This document shows positions 26,575 through 34,965 of a stretch of 62,315 bases of DNA, one piece after another. Every line of letters starts with the position of its first letter. Position 1 is the first letter of the stretch. The position numbers were made by a program, and so were the translations under genes. Under the pieces are notes generated by a model, which saw only the letters and a program-made list of their open reading frames with translations, was not told the origin of the DNA and ran no database searches. Origin of the DNA: JAVWHX01 sp036639875 (GTDB lineage: Bacteria; Bacillota_I; Bacilli_A; Erysipelotrichales; Coprobacillaceae); contig JAVWHX010000003.1 of NCBI GenBank assembly GCA_036639875.1, positions 1 to 62,315 on the forward strand. Reading direction: 5' to 3'.

Positions 26575-26938
26575 AGAATAACCAATCAAATAAAAATGAT
26601 TTAGTTTCTATATCTTTTGTTGATTCACAATAATTAACTTTCATTTCTCCAGATAAAGACTTACCTTTACCTTGACCTAAAATAACTTTATACTCATTTT
26701 GTTTATATGTCGCATCAAAATCAGTCTGATGATCTGCTAAGACTTGATCTTTATCATCAACACCTTTAACCCACTCTTTATAACTCTCTAATAAATCTTT
26801 TTTTACTTCATACATTTCTTTAATATCACTTTCACTATTTGAGTTTGCTATAATTTTATATTGTGGTTCTTGACTCTTAGCATGAACACTTACTGCTAAC
26901 ATTCCTATAATTAAAAATACACCTATGATTTTCTTCAT
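26573..26938 (-). CDS. SpoIIR-like secreted protein, short form
   Basis: 121 residues from the ATG at 26936-26938 (GAGG eight bases upstream; the longer GTG form is less likely). A signal peptide ends near VHA-KS. The mature part begins YKIIANSNSESDIKEMYEVK, which resembles the opening of the forespore signal protein SpoIIR (ANSDS..DQ..K..VRD). The end, GKGKSL then FLFDWLF, also recalls it, but the usual central YPE/NWWC-type section is missing and the protein is shorter than typical SpoIIR (about 200 aa). It may be a reduced paralogue. The assignment is from memory of the family, without alignment. Confidence 0.45.
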   Translation of the reverse strand: MKKIIGVFLIIGMLAVSVHAKSQEPQYKIIANSNSESDIKEMYEVKKDLLESYKEWVKGVDDKDQVLADHQTDFDATYKQNEYKVILGQGKGKSLSGEMKVNYCESTKDIETKSFLFDWLF

Positions 26939-26994
26939 TATCTTCACCTCATATATTCAGTTTGAACACAATTGGAAAATTTATACAAAAATAT

Positions 26995-28680
26995 TTATTT
27001 TTTCTTAACTGTAAAGAAATTATAGAATGCTCCTTTTTTAATAAGCAATTCTTGTAATGTTGCTTTCTCAATAATTTCTCCGTTCTCCATAAATATAATT
27101 TCATCATAATGTTTAAGAAATTCTTCATTCATATTATGAGTGATTGTTAGTAATGTTAAGTTATCTATATCTAATAAACGGCTTTCTATATCATAAGCAA
27201 CTTGCATATCTATTGCTGAAGTTCCTTCATCTAATATAAGCAATGGTCGATTACAGATAATTGCTCTTGCAACTGCAATTCTTTGTTTTTGTCCGCCTGA
27301 AAGATGTCCACCATTCTCACCTACAGAAGATAATAAACCTTGTGGTGTATTATCAAGGAATTGATCAACTCCACTTATTTCAATAGCCTGTTTAATTTGA
27401 TTATCATCATAACTTTGATGTAAAGAAATATTATCAAGAATTGTTTCATTAAACATATAGATATTTTGATGAATAATACTTGATAGTTTTGTTACACCTT
27501 GATAATATCCATTTTCAATAACTGTATCATCGTATTGAATATGTCCTTGATAATCCTTATGATAACCTGTTAATAATTTGATTAATGTTGTTTTCCCACT
27601 ACCACTTGGTCCTACTATTGCATATTTTTTTCCTTTATCCAGCGAGAAGGAAACGTTATTAATAATAACAGTTTTATGATCATAAGAAAATTTTAAATTT
27701 TCTACAACTATCTTCTTTTCAAATGAAATCAATTTTTCTATGTTATCTTCATTCTTATAATTTATGAACTCATTTACTTTTTCAATAATTGGTTTAACTC
27801 CACTTAACTTAGGAAGATTACTAAATATCATTAACAGTGGATTAGCTAAATTTCCACTCATTTGGACCATTGCCATTAATACCCCTACACTCATACGTCC
27901 AATAATGATAAAATATGCGGATAGAAATAGAACAACAATTTGAATCATGACTGAAAGAAATGTTGATACAGCTTCATTAGATGCCATTAATCTATCTACT
28001 GAGAGTTTTGATGACGCTAAATTTGTATTCTTACTATGAAATTTATCATTAACATATTTTTTCATTTGATATGCTTGAACAACTTCAAATCCTGATAATA
28101 AATCTTTCAATACCTTTGTGAATTGAGAGAGTTGATTTGAGTAATTCTCTTGCCTTTTTTCTAATGCTTTTCCAAATAAACTAGGAATAATAAACATTAA
28201 CATTATACAAACAAGAACAGATATTGTCACAATGATATCATATTGAATCATAAGAATAAGTGAAGTTATAAATATAATACTATATTGAATAATATCCATT
28301 AATGCTACAAAATAATTATCTTCAATTAACTTTATATCATTTGTTAATGAAGACAAATAATCCCCAGTATTCAACTTATTAAAATCTTCATAACTATGTT
28401 CTATAATTCCAGCAAATACATCTTTTCTTATCCTTTGAAGAATTTTACAAATAAGTTTCTTTTCACAATAAGTAAACCCATATACGAGAAATCCCATAAC
28501 TATAAAATAAACAACTGATATCCCTAATATTCTTGTAAAGGAATCCATGTCTTGTTGTATAGCAGCATCTAATATACGTTGTAGCAATACAGCTACATAT
28601 ACAAAAGATATAGAACTTATAATACTAAAAATAATAGTCAAAACACTTAACCCTTTATTCTTTTTAAAATAATTAAACAT
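26995..28680 (-). CDS. ABC exporter half-transporter (MdlB/MsbA-type)
   Basis: 561 residues from the ATG at 28678-28680, which has GGAG before it. Six membrane helices in the first ~310 residues are followed by an ATPase domain: Walker A GPSGSGKTTL, signature LSGGQKQRIAV, Walker B LLILDEGTSAID, H-loop ITHN. A half-transporter of this type works as a dimer and exports drugs, lipids or peptides. As there is only one such gene, a homodimer or a partner elsewhere is implied. The operator at 28699-28719 is identical in its arms to that of the adjacent tetR gene, so TetR-type repression is likely. Confidence 0.92.
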   Translation of the reverse strand: MFNYFKKNKGLSVLTIIFSIISSISFVYVAVLLQRILDAAIQQDMDSFTRILGISVVYFIVMGFLVYGFTYCEKKLICKILQRIRKDVFAGIIEHSYEDFNKLNTGDYLSSLTNDIKLIEDNYFVALMDIIQYSIIFITSLILMIQYDIIVTISVLVCIMLMFIIPSLFGKALEKRQENYSNQLSQFTKVLKDLLSGFEVVQAYQMKKYVNDKFHSKNTNLASSKLSVDRLMASNEAVSTFLSVMIQIVVLFLSAYFIIIGRMSVGVLMAMVQMSGNLANPLLMIFSNLPKLSGVKPIIEKVNEFINYKNEDNIEKLISFEKKIVVENLKFSYDHKTVIINNVSFSLDKGKKYAIVGPSGSGKTTLIKLLTGYHKDYQGHIQYDDTVIENGYYQGVTKLSSIIHQNIYMFNETILDNISLHQSYDDNQIKQAIEISGVDQFLDNTPQGLLSSVGENGGHLSGGQKQRIAVARAIICNRPLLILDEGTSAIDMQVAYDIESRLLDIDNLTLLTITHNMNEEFLKHYDEIIFMENGEIIEKATLQELLIKKGAFYNFFTVKKK

Positions 28681-28698
28681 ATAATTTTCTCCTTTTCC

Positions 28699-28719
28699 AT
28701 ACATACACCATGTATGTAT
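28699..28719 (-). promoter_or_regulatory. TetR-type operator before the ABC exporter
   Basis: Perfect 8-bp arms ATACATAC and GTATGTAT around a 5-bp centre (ACCAT on the plus strand). It lies just upstream of the exporter ribosome site. The same arms recur at 29404-29424. Confidence 0.8.
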
Positions 28720-28725
28720 TTGTTT

Positions 28726-28754
28726 AAAAATAAAATGCCATTATAGGCAATATT
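28726..28754 (-). terminator. Terminator after tetR
   Basis: On the minus strand a short stem TGCC-TATAAT-GGCA is followed by TTTTATTTTT. The stem is weak, so some read-through into the exporter gene is possible. Confidence 0.55.
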
Positions 28755-29388
28755 ATTTTGTGTTTTTATATAATGCAAGTAATTCATCGTCAATAACAGG
28801 GATACCCATATTGTTTAGTATATTTTTAAGATAATATACCTTCTCTAATGCTTCTCCTTCATCTGCTATTGGAAAAATTGTTGGAATTGTCCAAAAATTA
28901 GTAAAGATCACAAATAATTCTGATGCGAATTTTGCGTTATTTGTTTGGATTGATCCATCAATCATTCCTTCCTCTATAATTTCTTGGCAAAGAGGAACCA
29001 ATACATCCTTGTTTGTGTCTATAATAAGTTTCTTTAAAAATATTGGACTATCTAACAATTGAATGATTGATATTGATAAATCACGTCTATCACTTTCTTC
29101 CGTTGAAGTCTTTTTAAGAATATACTTTAATTTTTCTAATCCTGTTAAATGTGTTTGTCTTTTTGCAGCTTCAAATGGATTATTATCATAGAATAACTTA
29201 TCACTCAAAGCATCAAACACTTCTTCCTTTGATTTAAAATGATGATAAAAGGCTCCTCGAGTTAATCCTCCTAAAGAATTAACAATATCTAATACACTTG
29301 TTTGTTCATAACCCTTTTCCACAAATAGTTTTAATGAAGCATCTAATATTTTCTGGACAGTCTCTTCTGGATACTTGTTTCTTGCCAA
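28753..29388 (-). CDS. TetR-family transcriptional regulator
   Basis: 211 residues, with an N-terminal helix-turn-helix (SVLDIVNSLGGLTRGAFYHHF, split here as SVLDIVNSLGG and LTRGAFYHHFKSKEEVFDAL), the usual TetR pattern, and a helical ligand-binding C-terminus. The start is taken as TTG at 29386-29388, because GGAGG lies 8 bases before it. The ATG further up (29409) would sit inside the operator and has no ribosome site. It probably represses itself and the ABC exporter through the two identical-arm operators. The inducer is unknown. Confidence 0.9.
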   Translation of the reverse strand: MARNKYPEETVQKILDASLKLFVEKGYEQTSVLDIVNSLGGLTRGAFYHHFKSKEEVFDALSDKLFYDNNPFEAAKRQTHLTGLEKLKYILKKTSTEESDRRDLSISIIQLLDSPIFLKKLIIDTNKDVLVPLCQEIIEEGMIDGSIQTNNAKFASELFVIFTNFWTIPTIFPIADEGEALEKVYYLKNILNNMGIPVIDDELLALYKNTK

Positions 29389-29403
29389 CTTCCTCACCTC
29401 CGT

Positions 29404-29424
29404 ATACATACACTATGTATGTAT
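29404..29424 (-). promoter_or_regulatory. TetR-type operator before tetR
   Basis: ATACATAC-ACTAT-GTATGTAT, perfect 8-bp arms, immediately upstream of the tetR ribosome site. Matches the exporter operator at 20 of 21 positions. Confidence 0.8.
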
Positions 29425-29459
29425 AATAACACACATATCTATGAGGTGTCAATATTCAT

Positions 29460-29490
29460 TAAAAAAAGAAAGCTCTAATAAGAACTTTCT
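29460..29490 (-). terminator. Terminator of the lysine operon
   Basis: On the minus strand GAAAGTTCT-TATT-AGAGCTTTC is followed by TTTTTTT, covering the lysA stop codon. Confidence 0.88.
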
Positions 29491-30782
29491 TCATCATAAT
29501 ATACTAAATCATCAAATGTTTGTCTTCTAATAACGACTTTAGACTTTCCTTGATAAGTAAAGACAACTGCTGGTTTAGTAAGTTGATTATAATTTGAACT
29601 CATTGAATAATGATATGCTCCAGTAGAGAATTGTGCAAATATATCCCCTGACTCAGGTTTTGCAATATCAATATCTTTAATCATGATATCTCCAGATTCA
29701 CAAATTTTTCCTGCAATTGTAACCTTTGTATCTCTTGGTTCTTCTGCTTTATTAACAATCAATCCTTCATATTCTGCATCATATAGAGGTGATCTAATAT
29801 TATCAGTCATTCCTCCATCAATACTTACATATGTACGAACTCCAGGAATTTCTTTAATTGATCCAATTGTATAAAGAGTAACTCCAGCATTTCCTACAAC
29901 ATAACGTCCTGGTTCAATCAATACCATTGGCATATCCCATCCACGTTTTGCATATCCAGTTTGAATAACATCCATAATTTCACTCGTGATTGTTTCAAAA
30001 TCTAATGGTTCATCTTTTGAAGTATATGCAATTCCATATCCTCCACCAGCATTAATCTTCGTAACCATAACTCCTAATTTATCATAAATTTCATATGCAA
30101 ATTTAACAAAACGTTGCATAGCACTTATGTATGCGTATAAATCAAAAACTTGTGATCCAATATGACAATGAATTCCTTCAAATTCAAGATATTTTGCATC
30201 TACAATCTTTTGAATTGCATCTAAATAAATCCCATGTCTTGCACTAAATCCAAACTTTGTATCTTTATGTCCAGTCTGAATAAAACCATGTCCTCCTGCT
30301 TTAATCTCAGGCACAACTCTTACAGTTGCATAAATTGTTTTATTATACTGACTTGCAATCTTTTCTACTAATTCAATTTCATAGAAATTATCAATAACAA
30401 AATGATTAATATCATTTTTAATTGCATATTCTACTTCTGAAGGTAATTTATTATTACCATGGAAATAAATCTTATGAGGATCAAAACCAGCACGTAAAGC
30501 GATTGATATTTCTCCAGCACTTACACAATCAATACCTAAGCCATATTCAGTTGCTAGTTTATATATTTCTATACAACTAAATGATTTAGATGCAAATAGT
30601 GGTAAAACATTATCATATTTATCTAAAAACTTTTCCTTTAATTCATTCATTTGATGACGTATATGTCCTTCACTCATAACATAAAGAGGTGTTCCATATT
30701 GTTTAGCTAAATCCATAGCATCAACATCATCTATGTATAAAGTCTTATTTCTTACTTCTGCAAACTTCGTCTGTAATACCAT
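29475..30782 (-). CDS. lysA: Diaminopimelate decarboxylase
   Basis: Last step of lysine synthesis: meso-diaminopimelate to L-lysine and CO2. 435 residues, PLP fold III. Seen: the PLP lysine K66 in FASKSFSC, GIHCHIGSQ, the phosphate loop GGGYGI, EPGRYVVGNAG, and the active-site Cys in ICESGDIM. Last gene of an operon with dapA and dapB (13 bp after dapB) that begins at the lysine riboswitch. Confidence 0.97.
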   Translation of the reverse strand: MVLQTKFAEVRNKTLYIDDVDAMDLAKQYGTPLYVMSEGHIRHQMNELKEKFLDKYDNVLPLFASKSFSCIEIYKLATEYGLGIDCVSAGEISIALRAGFDPHKIYFHGNNKLPSEVEYAIKNDINHFVIDNFYEIELVEKIASQYNKTIYATVRVVPEIKAGGHGFIQTGHKDTKFGFSARHGIYLDAIQKIVDAKYLEFEGIHCHIGSQVFDLYAYISAMQRFVKFAYEIYDKLGVMVTKINAGGGYGIAYTSKDEPLDFETITSEIMDVIQTGYAKRGWDMPMVLIEPGRYVVGNAGVTLYTIGSIKEIPGVRTYVSIDGGMTDNIRSPLYDAEYEGLIVNKAEEPRDTKVTIAGKICESGDIMIKDIDIAKPESGDIFAQFSTGAYHYSMSSNYNQLTKPAVVFTYQGKSKVVIRRQTFDDLVYYDEESSY

Positions 30783-30794
30783 TTATATACTCCT

Positions 30795-31538
30795 TTAATA
30801 TAAATTTTTAAGTGAATACAATCCATGATCTTTATCAAGAATTGCGAGTGCAGCCGACAAAGCCCCTTGTACAAAGACTTCCTTAGACAAGGCCATATGA
30901 CTCACTTCAATCACTTCATCATGTCCAGCAAACATAACTGTATGCTCTCCAAAGATAGTTCCCGCTCTTACTGATTGTATACCAACTTCATTTTTTTCCC
31001 TTTTATGATGAACTTCACTTCGATCATAAACAGGTTTTACATCATTAATTTCTCCCTCAATAACATCATATAAAAGTTTTGCTGTACCACTAGGAGCATC
31101 AATCTTTTGATTATGATGTTTTTCCATAATCTCAATATCATATCCTTGTTCATAAAACTCTTTAGAAACTTCTCTCACTATCTTCATTAACATAGAAACT
31201 CCAAAAGAAGTATTATATGATTGAAAAATAGGAATTTGAGAAGAAGCTTCTTCAATACGTAATAATTGTTGTTGATTATATCCAGTTGTTGCAATAACCA
31301 ATCCACAATGATTCTTAATTGCATATTTTAATAAATCATCTAAATTGTTAGGATGAGAAAAATCAATAATCACATCTATCTTTTCTTGACATTCATCTAA
31401 TTGACTAAACATCTTTTCATCAATTTCAGTATCAAATATTGGAGAAACAACTCCAATTAAATCCATCTTATCATGACCTCTAACTGCTTGAGCAACCTTC
31501 TTACCCATTAAGCCATATCCATATACTAATATATTCAT
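30795..31538 (-). CDS. dapB: 4-hydroxy-tetrahydrodipicolinate reductase
   Basis: Second step of the diaminopimelate branch. The ATG at 31536-31538 gives 247 residues, and lies one base after the dapA stop; the open frame further up is inside dapA. Seen: the dinucleotide motif VYGYGLMGKKV, ATTGYN, and the substrate signature EKHHNQKIDAPSGTA with the catalytic His-His/Lys. Length is normal to slightly short. Confidence 0.96.
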   Translation of the reverse strand: MNILVYGYGLMGKKVAQAVRGHDKMDLIGVVSPIFDTEIDEKMFSQLDECQEKIDVIIDFSHPNNLDDLLKYAIKNHCGLVIATTGYNQQQLLRIEEASSQIPIFQSYNTSFGVSMLMKIVREVSKEFYEQGYDIEIMEKHHNQKIDAPSGTAKLLYDVIEGEINDVKPVYDRSEVHHKREKNEVGIQSVRAGTIFGEHTVMFAGHDEVIEVSHMALSKEVFVQGALSAALAILDKDHGLYSLKNLY

Positions 31539-31539
31539 A

Positions 31540-32436
31540 CTAATAACCTTTTTTCTCAAATGCTTCCATAGCATCAAATAATAATTTCTTGTTTGATTCA
31601 GTTGTAGGAATAAGAGGTCTTCTTACCATCTCAGAACATATTCCCATTTTATTTAATGCAGCTTTAGGCATAATTGGATTTACATCAATAAATAAATATT
31701 TACATAAATCATTCAAATCATATGCCATTTCTCTTGCAAGTGAAAGATTTCCTTTTAAAACTGCTTGTGCAAGCATTTCAGTTTCTCTTGGATAAACATT
31801 TGATAAAACCGAAATCACACCTTTACCACCTGCTGCAATAAAAGGTAAAATATTATCATCACAACCACTATACATATCAAAATCCATATTTGCTGTTCTT
31901 GATAAAACATCCATTGCATAAGCAATATTATCCGTTGCATCTTTCATCGCAACAATATTTTTATGAGCTGCTAATTCAACTACTGTATCAACATTAATAT
32001 TCATACCAGTACGTCCAGGTACATTATATATAATCATTGGGATTTCAACTCTATCTGCAATATAAGTAAAGTGTTCAATTAATCCTCTTTGGCTTGTTTT
32101 ATTATAATATGGTGTTACAACTAAGATAGCATCTGCTCCAACTTCCTTAGCAAATTCAGCTTTCTTTAAAGCTGTCATTGTATCATTAGAACCAGCTCCA
32201 GCAATAACCTTTATTCCTGTTCCCTTAGCCATATCCATTGTTATTCTTGTTAATTCAAATTCTTCTTCAATTGTTATAGTGGCAGTTTCTCCAGTTGTTC
32301 CATTTACAAGCAAAGCTGCAACTCCACCATCAATCATCCTTTGAACTTGTCTTTTAAACCCTTCATAATCTATACTTCCATCAGTATGCATTGGTAATAC
32401 CAATGCAACTGCACTACCTTCAAAAATTGATTCCAT
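31540..32436 (-). CDS. dapA: 4-hydroxy-tetrahydrodipicolinate synthase
   Basis: Condenses pyruvate with aspartate semialdehyde, the first step toward lysine and diaminopimelate. 298 residues, TIM barrel. Seen: NGTTGET, the Tyr of IIYNVPGRTG (Y137) and the Schiff-base lysine K165 in IVAMKDATDN. Co-transcribed with dapB and lysA. Family members such as NanA or KDG aldolases are excluded by the operon. Confidence 0.96.
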   Translation of the reverse strand: MESIFEGSAVALVLPMHTDGSIDYEGFKRQVQRMIDGGVAALLVNGTTGETATITIEEEFELTRITMDMAKGTGIKVIAGAGSNDTMTALKKAEFAKEVGADAILVVTPYYNKTSQRGLIEHFTYIADRVEIPMIIYNVPGRTGMNINVDTVVELAAHKNIVAMKDATDNIAYAMDVLSRTANMDFDMYSGCDDNILPFIAAGGKGVISVLSNVYPRETEMLAQAVLKGNLSLAREMAYDLNDLCKYLFIDVNPIMPKAALNKMGICSEMVRRPLIPTTESNKKLLFDAMEAFEKKGY

Positions 32437-32456
32437 CTTTTTTCTCCTTTATATTA

Positions 32457-33011
32457 TTAAATTCCTGCAACATGCCAATCTGTATCAAAACCATATTTCT
32501 TTTCATCAATCAACCATTGACCATCAACATTCCTAAAAACAAATTGATGTTTCATTTTTATTCCATGAGGGAAATGTGTTTCTACTATTGCTTTTTTAGA
32601 ACTTTTCATAATAAAATACATCTCACATCCAGTATTTATATATGCATATTGAGCAGGCTGACCATACGATCCAGCATATCCTCTTTTTAATAATTTTTCT
32701 GTGCATATTGGTTCTACCACTTTTCCATAATCTACTTTATACTGATTCATCATTTCTACCCATCCATCAGCAACTTGCGATTCAGGTAAACCTTGTTTTT
32801 TCTTATTAGCATCTAATATTTCATTTTGTTTCATACAGTTTTCTTCTAAAACACATATTTTTCTCAATACTTCTACTAATGGTAAAACAATTTCATCTTT
32901 ATACTTATGGTATTGTTCTGGTGTTTGACTCATATCAACACAATCTTCTATTTTTATTTGAACAGGTTTTTCAACAACAACCTTTTCTTTCTTCTTAAAT
33001 ATATTAAACAT
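32457..33011 (-). CDS. Hypothetical protein in the lysine operon, 184 aa
   Basis: Family not recognised with certainty. A basic start (MFNIFKKKEKVVVEKP), a helical middle, and a C-terminal beta-rich half (QYAYINTGCEMYFIM, then HQFVFRNVDGQWLIDEKKYG) look like an NTF2-type fold, perhaps related to NTF2-like immunity proteins. There is no signal peptide. It sits between the ACT protein (9 bp) and dapA (20 bp) behind the lysine riboswitch, yet no lysine-pathway step of this kind is known. It may be a passenger gene. Confidence 0.6.
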   Translation of the reverse strand: MFNIFKKKEKVVVEKPVQIKIEDCVDMSQTPEQYHKYKDEIVLPLVEVLRKICVLEENCMKQNEILDANKKKQGLPESQVADGWVEMMNQYKVDYGKVVEPICTEKLLKRGYAGSYGQPAQYAYINTGCEMYFIMKSSKKAIVETHFPHGIKMKHQFVFRNVDGQWLIDEKKYGFDTDWHVAGI

Positions 33012-33020
33012 ATCTATGAC

Positions 33021-33488
33021 CTATAATAAATATTCTTTCTTTATTTCATTAACTGCCTTATCCATAAATTCTTTAGGAATAACATAAGATATAGATATCT
33101 CAGAAGTTGTCACTTGTAATAAAGGAATTTGTTGTTTCCCTAATATTTCAAATATATCAGCTGCAACACCAATTTCATCTTTCATTTGTTTTCCTTCAAC
33201 ATTAACTTTTGCAACATTTCTATTTTCATAAATCATAATTCTTTGATGTTTTTCTTTTACTTTTTCTAGTGCTTCATTTAATTTCTTTTGATCTTTTAAA
33301 TCACATGTAAAATCAATTCTCATTTCTTCCTCTAACATAACTTGAGAAATCATATCAATATTAACTCCACACATAGAAATATCCTTAAAAATATTTCCAA
33401 TAAATAAAGAATTCTTTTCCACATTTAATAACTTCACTTGAATAATTTGATCATTGCATTCAATCTTAGTAATTGCTGATTTTCCCAT
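33021..33488 (-). CDS. Stand-alone aspartokinase-type ACT domain protein
   Basis: 155 residues from the ATG at 33486-33488 (AAGG eight bases before). The frame remains open into the riboswitch, but that upstream part is leader, not protein. It consists of two ACT domains like the regulatory end of aspartokinase: the signature IFKDISMCGVNIDMISQV, then VAADIFEILGKQQIPLLQVT. The kinase catalytic domain is absent. In Bacillus the LysC beta subunit is a similar piece made from an internal start; here it is a separate gene. It may bind lysine or threonine and control a kinase encoded elsewhere. First gene of the lysine operon. Confidence 0.8.
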   Translation of the reverse strand: MGKSAITKIECNDQIIQVKLLNVEKNSLFIGNIFKDISMCGVNIDMISQVMLEEEMRIDFTCDLKDQKKLNEALEKVKEKHQRIMIYENRNVAKVNVEGKQMKDEIGVAADIFEILGKQQIPLLQVTTSEISISYVIPKEFMDKAVNEIKKEYLL

Positions 33489-33494
33489 CAACAT

Positions 33495-33712
33495 CGCCTT
33501 CTTTCTATAAAAAAATTGCAATGAGACCATTGCAATTGAAAGTTCATATGCAATAGCACCCCACTTTACGATCATAAAGTGACAGTGGCATAGATATTCT
33601 CTATACCCCCAGGACATAGTTATATGCAAACAACTATACCTTCGGCATTTGCCCCTCCTTCTTTTTGGTTGCACCCACTATAAAAGAATTCTTAACTCAT
33701 GCGCCTCTATTT
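33495..33712 (-). promoter_or_regulatory. Lysine riboswitch (L box) with terminator
   Basis: Read on the minus strand: ATAGAGGCGC at 33701-33710; the core GGAGGGGCAAATGCCGAAGG (matching the conserved AGGGGAGC..GCCGAAGC); then CACTGTCACTTTA and TAAAGTGGGGTGCTAT (matching CTGTCA-stem-GGAGGGCTAT). The expression platform is a terminator AATTGCAATGG-TCTC-ATTGCAATTTTTTT at 33509-33537. Lysine should stop transcription of the ACT-dapA-dapB-lysA operon. Confidence 0.92.
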
Positions 33713-33721
33713 CTTGTCCTA

Positions 33722-33750
33722 ATACTACCACAATGTATATCTGAAAGCAA
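33722..33750 (-). promoter_or_regulatory. Promoter of the lysine operon
   Basis: On the minus strand TTGCTT (33745-33750), 17-bp spacer, TAGTAT (33722-33727), ending about ten bases before the riboswitch. Confidence 0.6.
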
Positions 33751-33826
33751 TAATATTTTTTTCGATATTTGCAAACAAATTTCGATTTTTTATGCTATAC
33801 TGTTTCAATGAAATGGAGGTTATTTT

Positions 33827-34900
33827 ATGAACATGTTTATTTTTGTTTTCTTTCTTATTCTTATTATATCACCTTTTTTATATTTCCTTTATATTTTTAA
33901 AAAGTTTCCTAAACAATATAAATATATTCTTATTGGCTTATCTACTCTTTCTATAATTGTCATGTTATTAAAAATGATGAACCAACCATACTCTTCATTC
34001 TTTTTTATTTTAACACTCATTATTCAAGTTTATATCATTACTGTTTTTATAAGTGCAATGCTTTGTTTCTTATATAAACTCTTTATTCGTTTCACTCATA
34101 AAACATTTTATTCAAAAGCACTTGTTTATATGTTTATTGGATCAATGATCTTTACTTGTTTTGGTTTTTATAGTCATTTTCATAAAACCATCAAAGATTA
34201 TGAAATCACTGTTAATAAGGAGAGTTCTTTAAAAGAATTAAAGATTGGTATGGTTAGTGATATTCATTTATCTACAGGGACTTACTTATATGATTTAAAT
34301 AATCTTGTTGAGTCATTTAATAAACAAGATTATGATTTGGTTTTCTTTTGTGGTGATATCTTTGATGAGTCCACACCTTATTCAATGATAGAAGATGCTT
34401 TAGAAATATTTTCTCAAATAAAAACAACATATGGAATGTATGCTGTGGCTGGAAATCATGAACATTATGCAAATTTCTTAGATGAAAATTTATATAAAAA
34501 GAATAATATAACTTATTTAAATCAAAAGTATGAATGTATTGATGGTTTATTTAATATAGTAGGGAGAGATGATGTTAGATCTCAGAATAATATATCTATT
34601 GAAGATATATGTAAAGGTATGGATACAAGTTTACCTACATTTGTTTTAGATCATAATCCAATAAGATATTTAGAAGCTGAAGATATTGCAGACTTACAAG
34701 TTTCTGGGCATACTCATGGAGGACAATTCTTCCCAATAACACTTGCAACAAAACCATTGTATGATAATACTTATGGTTTATTACAAAATGATAACTATTC
34801 ATTGATTGTTTCTAGTGGTTATGGTTCTTGGGGATTCCCATTTAGATTTTTAACTGAGTGTGAATATGTTAATATTGCAGTCACATTCGACAAAAAATAA
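33827..34900 (+). CDS. Membrane metallophosphoesterase (YkuE-like)
   Basis: 357 residues. Three to four membrane helices fill about 1-125. A calcineurin-like phosphoesterase domain follows: SDIHLS (metal Asp/His), FCGDIFDE, AGNHEHY and SGHTHGGQFFP, the full metal-binding set. Members of this group act on membrane or wall-linked phosphates such as UDP-diacylglucosamine-type or isoprenoid lipids, but the substrate here is unknown. It is divergent from the lysine operon, with an extended -10 (TGCTATACT at 33793-33801) and a GGAGG ribosome site. Confidence 0.88.
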   Translation: MNMFIFVFFLILIISPFLYFLYIFKKFPKQYKYILIGLSTLSIIVMLLKMMNQPYSSFFFILTLIIQVYIITVFISAMLCFLYKLFIRFTHKTFYSKALVYMFIGSMIFTCFGFYSHFHKTIKDYEITVNKESSLKELKIGMVSDIHLSTGTYLYDLNNLVESFNKQDYDLVFFCGDIFDESTPYSMIEDALEIFSQIKTTYGMYAVAGNHEHYANFLDENLYKKNNITYLNQKYECIDGLFNIVGRDDVRSQNNISIEDICKGMDTSLPTFVLDHNPIRYLEAEDIADLQVSGHTHGGQFFPITLATKPLYDNTYGLLQNDNYSLIVSSGYGSWGFPFRFLTECEYVNIAVTFDKK

Positions 34901-34965
34901 GAAATTGCTATAGACATTTTATGACAAATAATATATTATAGGGTCAACGAAGGGGCGAGAAAATT

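Noticed and set aside
32391..32690. 99-codon plus-strand open frame across dapA start
   Set aside because: Antisense shadow without a ribosome site; dapA and its upstream neighbour explain the region.
33489..33674. N-terminal extension of the ACT protein reading frame
   Set aside because: It runs through the lysine riboswitch and its terminator hairpin, has Cys/Arg-rich non-coding texture, and a good ribosome site exists for the ATG at 33488.
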